Of a DNA stretch of 64,000 nt, positions 54,934 to 64,000 are shown piece by piece. A program made the translations under genes and the position numbers. Positions within the stretch are counted from its first letter, which is position 1, and the number at the start of each line of letters is the position of its first letter. Source of the stretch: Microbacterium sp. zg-Y818 (GTDB lineage Bacteria > Actinomycetota > Actinomycetes > Actinomycetales > Microbacteriaceae); contig NZ_CP126741.1 of the NCBI RefSeq assembly GCF_030246905.1, positions 1,178,001 through 1,242,000 of the forward strand. Reading direction: 5' to 3'. Under the pieces are notes generated by a model. It was not told the origin of the DNA. It did not search any database and saw nothing but the letters and a program-made list of their open reading frames with translations.

Positions 54934-55356
54934 ATGACCGACCAGCGGACCGCGACCGAAACCGGCCTCGAATGGGTCGCCAGCCGCGGCATCGGCGCCC
55001 TCGCCGAGAAGATGGGGATCGAGTTCACGGAGTTCGCGATCGACCGCTGCGTGGCCACGATGCCGGTGGAGGGCAACACGCAGCCGGTCGGGCTGATGCA
55101 CGGGGGCGCGTACGTCGTGCTCGGCGAGTCGCTGGGGTCGATGGCGGCCAACCTGCATGCGGGGCCCGGACGCCTGGCGGTGGGCACCGACATCAACGCA
55201 ACGCACACACGGTCGGCGACGAGCGGCCGCGTCACGGCGGTGTGCACGCCCGTCCACCTCGGCCGGTCGATGACGGTGCACGAGATCGCCATCACAGACG
55301 AGGCGGGCAGGCGCTGCTCGACCGTGCGCATCACGAACCTGATCAAGGACCGCTGA
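54934..55356 (+). CDS. PaaI-type hot-dog thioesterase
   Basis: A 140-residue acyl-CoA thioesterase fold. GNTQPVGLMHGGAYVVLGESLGSMAA carries the catalytic helix and the Asn/Glu region of the PaaI/MenI type; GTDINATHTRSATSG is the following strand. It may hydrolyse DHNA-CoA (menaquinone) or phenylacetyl-CoA-type esters; the context does not decide. It is divergent from polA with 48 bases between starts. Confidence 0.85.
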   Translation: MTDQRTATETGLEWVASRGIGALAEKMGIEFTEFAIDRCVATMPVEGNTQPVGLMHGGAYVVLGESLGSMAANLHAGPGRLAVGTDINATHTRSATSGRVTAVCTPVHLGRSMTVHEIAITDEAGRRCSTVRITNLIKDR

Positions 55357-55400
55357 CCCCCCGCCCGAGCGGCGGCGCGGCATACGGGCCCGCGCGACGG

Positions 55401-55467
55401 CGAGACACCATGAAACGGATGAGACCCCCCGCATCGCGAGGGGTCTCATCGGAAAAGTGGTGTCTCG
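55401..55467. terminator. Two-level nested terminator between thioesterase and pdtaR
   Basis: Outer arms CGAGACACCA (55401-55410) and TGGTGTCTCG (55458-55467) enclose an 11-bp inner stem GATGAGACCCC (55418-55428)/GGGGTCTCATC (55440-55450). The region lies between convergent genes, and the outer arm ends one base before the pdtaR stop. Confidence 0.75.
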
Positions 55468-56085
55468 TTACTTCTTGGGGGCCAGCTGCTCGATGATCGC
55501 CTTGGCGACGTCCTGCATGGTCAGGCGACGGTCCATCGACGCCTTCTGGATCCAGCGGAACGCCTCGGGCTCGGTCAGGCCCATCTTCTCGTTGAGCAGG
55601 CCCTTGGCCCGGTCGACGAGCTTGCGGGTCTCGAAGCGCTCGACCATGTCGGCGACCTCGGCCTCGAGCGTGATGATCTGCTCGTAGCGGGCCAGGGCGA
55701 TCTCGATCGCCGGCAGCAGGTCGTTGGGGGTGAAGGGCTTCACGACGTATGCGAGCGCACCGGCCTCGGTCGCCCGCTCCACGAGCTCCTTCTGGCTGAA
55801 CGCCGTCAGCAGCACGACCGGCGCGATGTGCGCCTTGCTGAGCTTCTCGGCGGCGGAGATGCCGTCGAGCACGGGCATCTTCACGTCCATGATCACAAGG
55901 TCAGGGCGCAGTTCGGTGGCCAGCTGCACGGCCGTTTCACCGTCACCGGCCTCGCCGACCACGTCGAACCCGGCGTCGCGGAGAATCTCCACGATGTCGA
56001 GGCGGATCAGCGATTCGTCCTCGGCGACGACAACGCGTCGCGGGGCTGTGGCCATGGGGGTGGCGGTATCGTCGAGCTCAGTCAC
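55468..56085 (-). CDS. pdtaR: ANTAR-domain response regulator (PdtaR type)
   Basis: A 205-residue response regulator. The receiver domain (about 17-130) has the acidic pair EDES, the phosphoacceptor Asp67 in LVIMDVKMP, and the conserved T/K in LLTAF and VVKPF. The C-terminal ANTAR domain (about 145-200; KGLLNEKMGLTEPEAFRWIQK) binds dual hexaloop RNA hairpins to prevent termination. The partner kinase PdtaS is not in the window. GTG start six bases after TAGAAT (56092-56097). Confidence 0.92.
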   Translation of the reverse strand: MTELDDTATPMATAPRRVVVAEDESLIRLDIVEILRDAGFDVVGEAGDGETAVQLATELRPDLVIMDVKMPVLDGISAAEKLSKAHIAPVVLLTAFSQKELVERATEAGALAYVVKPFTPNDLLPAIEIALARYEQIITLEAEVADMVERFETRKLVDRAKGLLNEKMGLTEPEAFRWIQKASMDRRLTMQDVAKAIIEQLAPKK

Positions 56086-56141
56086 GACACCATTCTAGGT
56101 CAGGCGGGGCCGTTCCCTGCGGTATCGTCGTGGAGGCACTT

Positions 56142-56222
56142 GCCGGTGTGGCGGAATGGCAGACGCGACCGACTCAAACTCGGTTGTCTTCGGACGTGTG
56201 GGTTCGACTCCCACCACCGGTA
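56142..56222 (+). tRNA. tRNA-Leu (anticodon CAA)
   Basis: An 81-base tRNA. Acceptor GCCGGTG pairs with CACCGGT (first pair G-U), discriminator A; anticodon stem ACCGA/TCGGT with loop CTCAAAC (anticodon CAA); a class II variable arm TGTCTTCGGACG; T-arm GTGGGTTCGACTCCCAC. CCA is not encoded. Its promoter region overlaps that of the divergent pdtaR. Confidence 0.94.
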
Positions 56223-56231
56223 CGCACACGA

Positions 56232-56272
56232 AAAAGGAGAGGGATGCCGCATCGCGGCATCCCTCTCCTTTT
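56232..56272. terminator. Strong bidirectional terminator between tRNA-Leu and pyk
   Basis: A 19-bp perfect stem with a three-base loop. It is flanked by A-runs on the left and T-runs on the right, so it works for the tRNA (plus strand) and for pyk (minus strand). The stem includes GGATGCC/GGCATCC, the heptamer over-represented in this window. Confidence 0.9.
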
Positions 56273-56283
56273 CGCTTCCGGCC

Positions 56284-57732
56284 TTACTGCTCGGCCTTGT
56301 AGATCGGCGCCTTGCCGTGCACGGCGTCGCCCACCTTGTGGATGCGGATGTCGTTGGTCGAGCCGATGATTCCGGGAGGGGAACCGGAGATCACGACGAC
56401 GCGGTCACCGACCTCGGCCAGCTTGTTCGTGAGCAGGTAGTCGTCGACCTGGATGAACATGAGGTCCGTGTGGGCCACGTGCTCGACGATGGCCGACTGG
56501 ACGCCCCACGTGATCGCCATGCGGCGACGGATCGCCGGCTCGGGGGTGAACCCGATCATGGGGAACTTGGGGCGCAGGCGCGACATGCGGCGGGCGGTGT
56601 CGCCGGACTCGGTGAAGATGCAGACGTACTTCGCCTCGACGAACTCCGCCACCTCCATCGCGGCGAGCGTGATGGCCCCGCCCTGCGTGCGCGGCTTGGT
56701 GTTCAGCGGCGCGATGCGCTCCATGCCGTGCTCTTCGGTGGATTCGATGATGCGCGCCATGGTCTCGACGACGACGACGGGGTAGTCCCCCACGCTCGTC
56801 TCGCCCGAGAGCATGACCGCGTCGGCGCCGTCGAGCACGGCGTTGGCGACGTCACTGGTCTCGGCGCGGGTCGGCACCGGGTTGTTGATCATCGACTCGA
56901 GCATCTGCGTCGCGACGATGACGGGCTTGGCCATGCGGCGGCAGAGCTCGACCGCGCGCTTCTGCACGATCGGAACGGCCTCGAGCGGCAGCTCGACGCC
57001 CAGGTCTCCGCGGGCGACCATGATGCCGTCGAAGGCGTCGATGATCTCCTCGAGGTTTTCCACGGCCTGCGGCTTCTCGATCTTGGCGATGACGGGCACG
57101 CGGCGCCCCTCTTCGGCCATGATCTCGTGGACGCGGGTGACGTCCTCGGCGCTGCGCACGAACGACAGCGCGATGAGGTCCGCGCCGGCGCGCAGGCCCC
57201 AGCGCAGGTCCGCCTCATCCTTTTCGGAGAGAGCGGGCACGCTGACGGCGACGCCGGGCAGGTTGATGCCCTTGTTGTTGGACACCGGGCCGCCGACGAT
57301 GACCTTCGTCGTGACGACGGGACCGTCGACCTCGGTCACCTCGACGCGCACCTTGCCGTCGTCGATGAGAAGGAAGTCGCCCGGGCGGACGTCGGCGGGA
57401 AGGCCCTTGAAGGTCGTCGAGACGATCTCCTTGGTGCCCTCGATGTCGTCCGTGGTGATCTTGAAGACATCGCCCACGGCGAGCTGGTGGGGCCCGTCGG
57501 CGAACTTGCCCAGTCGGATCTTGGGGCCCTGCAGGTCCACCAGCGCGGCGACGGCGCGGCCGGAATCCTGGGCCGCCTTGCGCACGTTGGCGAAGTTGTT
57601 CTCGTGGACGGAATAGTCGCCGTGGCTCAGGTTGAATCGCGCCACGTCGACACCGGCGTCGATGATCGCGCGGACCATCTCGTAGGTGGATGTGGCGGGG
57701 CCGAGAGTGGCGACGATTTTCGCGCGTCTCAT
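56284..57732 (-). CDS. pyk: Pyruvate kinase
   Basis: A 482-residue glycolytic kinase making ATP and pyruvate from phosphoenolpyruvate. Signatures: RAKIVATLGPA (start), ARFNLSHGD, LVDLQGPKIRLG, the active-site IAKIEKPQAVENL, RGDLGVELPLEAVP and MLSGETSVGDYPV. All four usual domains are present at normal length. It ends at the shared terminator and lies 55 bases downstream of gltD. Confidence 0.97.
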   Translation of the reverse strand: MRRAKIVATLGPATSTYEMVRAIIDAGVDVARFNLSHGDYSVHENNFANVRKAAQDSGRAVAALVDLQGPKIRLGKFADGPHQLAVGDVFKITTDDIEGTKEIVSTTFKGLPADVRPGDFLLIDDGKVRVEVTEVDGPVVTTKVIVGGPVSNNKGINLPGVAVSVPALSEKDEADLRWGLRAGADLIALSFVRSAEDVTRVHEIMAEEGRRVPVIAKIEKPQAVENLEEIIDAFDGIMVARGDLGVELPLEAVPIVQKRAVELCRRMAKPVIVATQMLESMINNPVPTRAETSDVANAVLDGADAVMLSGETSVGDYPVVVVETMARIIESTEEHGMERIAPLNTKPRTQGGAITLAAMEVAEFVEAKYVCIFTESGDTARRMSRLRPKFPMIGFTPEPAIRRRMAITWGVQSAIVEHVAHTDLMFIQVDDYLLTNKLAEVGDRVVVISGSPPGIIGSTNDIRIHKVGDAVHGKAPIYKAEQ

Positions 57733-57787
57733 CGTGGGTGTGCTCCGGTCTTTGGGGGGATGGCTGTCGAGTGCTGCCGTGTTCAGC

Positions 57788-63824
<6,037 letters not shown>

Positions 63825-64000
63825 ACCTGCCGTCCTCACTCTGAGTCTCAAGACGGGACGACGTCGGCCCTGAAAGCTATGTGCGGGGAACTGCGCTTGT
63901 GGCTGTCTCCTCGGGGACATCGGACGTGGGGGGTGCGCTCACGTCGACGAAGTCTTCGTTGTCCTGCGATTGTACAGCCCCATCGGGCGTCCACTGCCTG
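63825..64000 (-). promoter_or_regulatory. Promoter and leader region of gltBD
   Basis: On the minus strand a TACAAT hexamer (63969-63974) is the best -10 candidate, giving a leader of about 135 bases. An interrupted palindrome ACGAAG-N-CTTCGT (63947-63959) lies just after the expected transcription start and could be an operator. No known riboswitch was recognised. The -35 region is at the window edge and is weak. Confidence 0.45.

Noticed and set aside
50590..55356. Very long open frame on the plus strand opposite DUF885 and polA
   Set aside because: It mirrors two well-supported minus-strand genes. Its product is His/Arg/Val-rich without any domain; long antisense frames are expected at this GC content. 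Only its last part (54934-55356) is the real thioesterase gene.
63825..63968. Glutamine or other riboswitch in the gltB leader
   Set aside because: Only short isolated stems are seen and no known aptamer core was recognised.

Overview
The window comes from a high-GC actinobacterium, most likely a member of the Microbacteriaceae close to Microbacterium. Three things support this. It carries actinobacterial genes (rbpA, pafB-pafC, helY, an ANTAR response regulator of the PdtaR type). Many genes start with GTG. A large set of genes has a TANNNT -10 hexamer only 6-8 bases before the start codon, as in leaderless transcription. The genus is inferred from style and gene order, not from a marker gene. 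No phage, insertion sequence, CRISPR array or rRNA operon was seen. Both tRNAs are tRNA-Leu (anticodons GAG and CAA).

Layout. 1-7.9 kb: a branched-chain amino acid (leucine) catabolic cluster, in the order known around accD1-accA1-fadE19-Rv2499c-citE of Mycobacterium. It holds the end of a 2-oxoacid dehydrogenase E2, a divergent TetR regulator with two matching operator-like palindromes, both acyl-CoA carboxylase subunits, an acyl-CoA dehydrogenase, a MaoC hydratase and a CitE-like lyase. 7.9-17 kb: housekeeping genes (histidine phosphatase, sirtuin, SpoU methyltransferase, SGNH hydrolase, SF2 helicase, ferritin-like/CCC1 transporter, tRNA-Leu, M20 peptidase, UppP). 17-28 kb: PAC2 - HAD - trmI - FKBP - pafB - pafC - tatA - tatC - helY - lnt - rbpA. 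This is the actinobacterial proteasome neighbourhood, but no pup, dop, pafA, ATPase or 20S subunit genes lie in it. 28-36 kb: a coupled nfeD-SPFH-GDPD membrane operon, an SDR/S9 peptidase pair, and single transporters and enzymes.

36-43 kb is the accessory part. It has a fasciclin protein, a less GC-rich patch with an orphan lipoprotein and a truncated copy of its C-terminus, an esterase gene broken by a one-base frameshift, small hypothetical genes and a frameshifted DUF222/HNH endonuclease gene. 43-50.5 kb holds mostly single enzymes (DeoD, saccharopine dehydrogenase-like, SUMF1-like, RibD-C, a second SGNH hydrolase, MFS transporter, phosphoribosyltransferase). 50.5-64 kb is core again: a DUF885 peptidase, DNA polymerase I, thioesterase, PdtaR, tRNA-Leu, pyruvate kinase and glutamate synthase gltBD.

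I did not find a clear new defence or mobile system. The strongest unexplained signals run across the whole window. One is the near-constant spacing of -10 boxes to start codons at 19 genes. The other is a strong excess of the heptamer GGATGCC/GGCATCC (79 sites counted by eye), often using the less common codons GAT and GCA.
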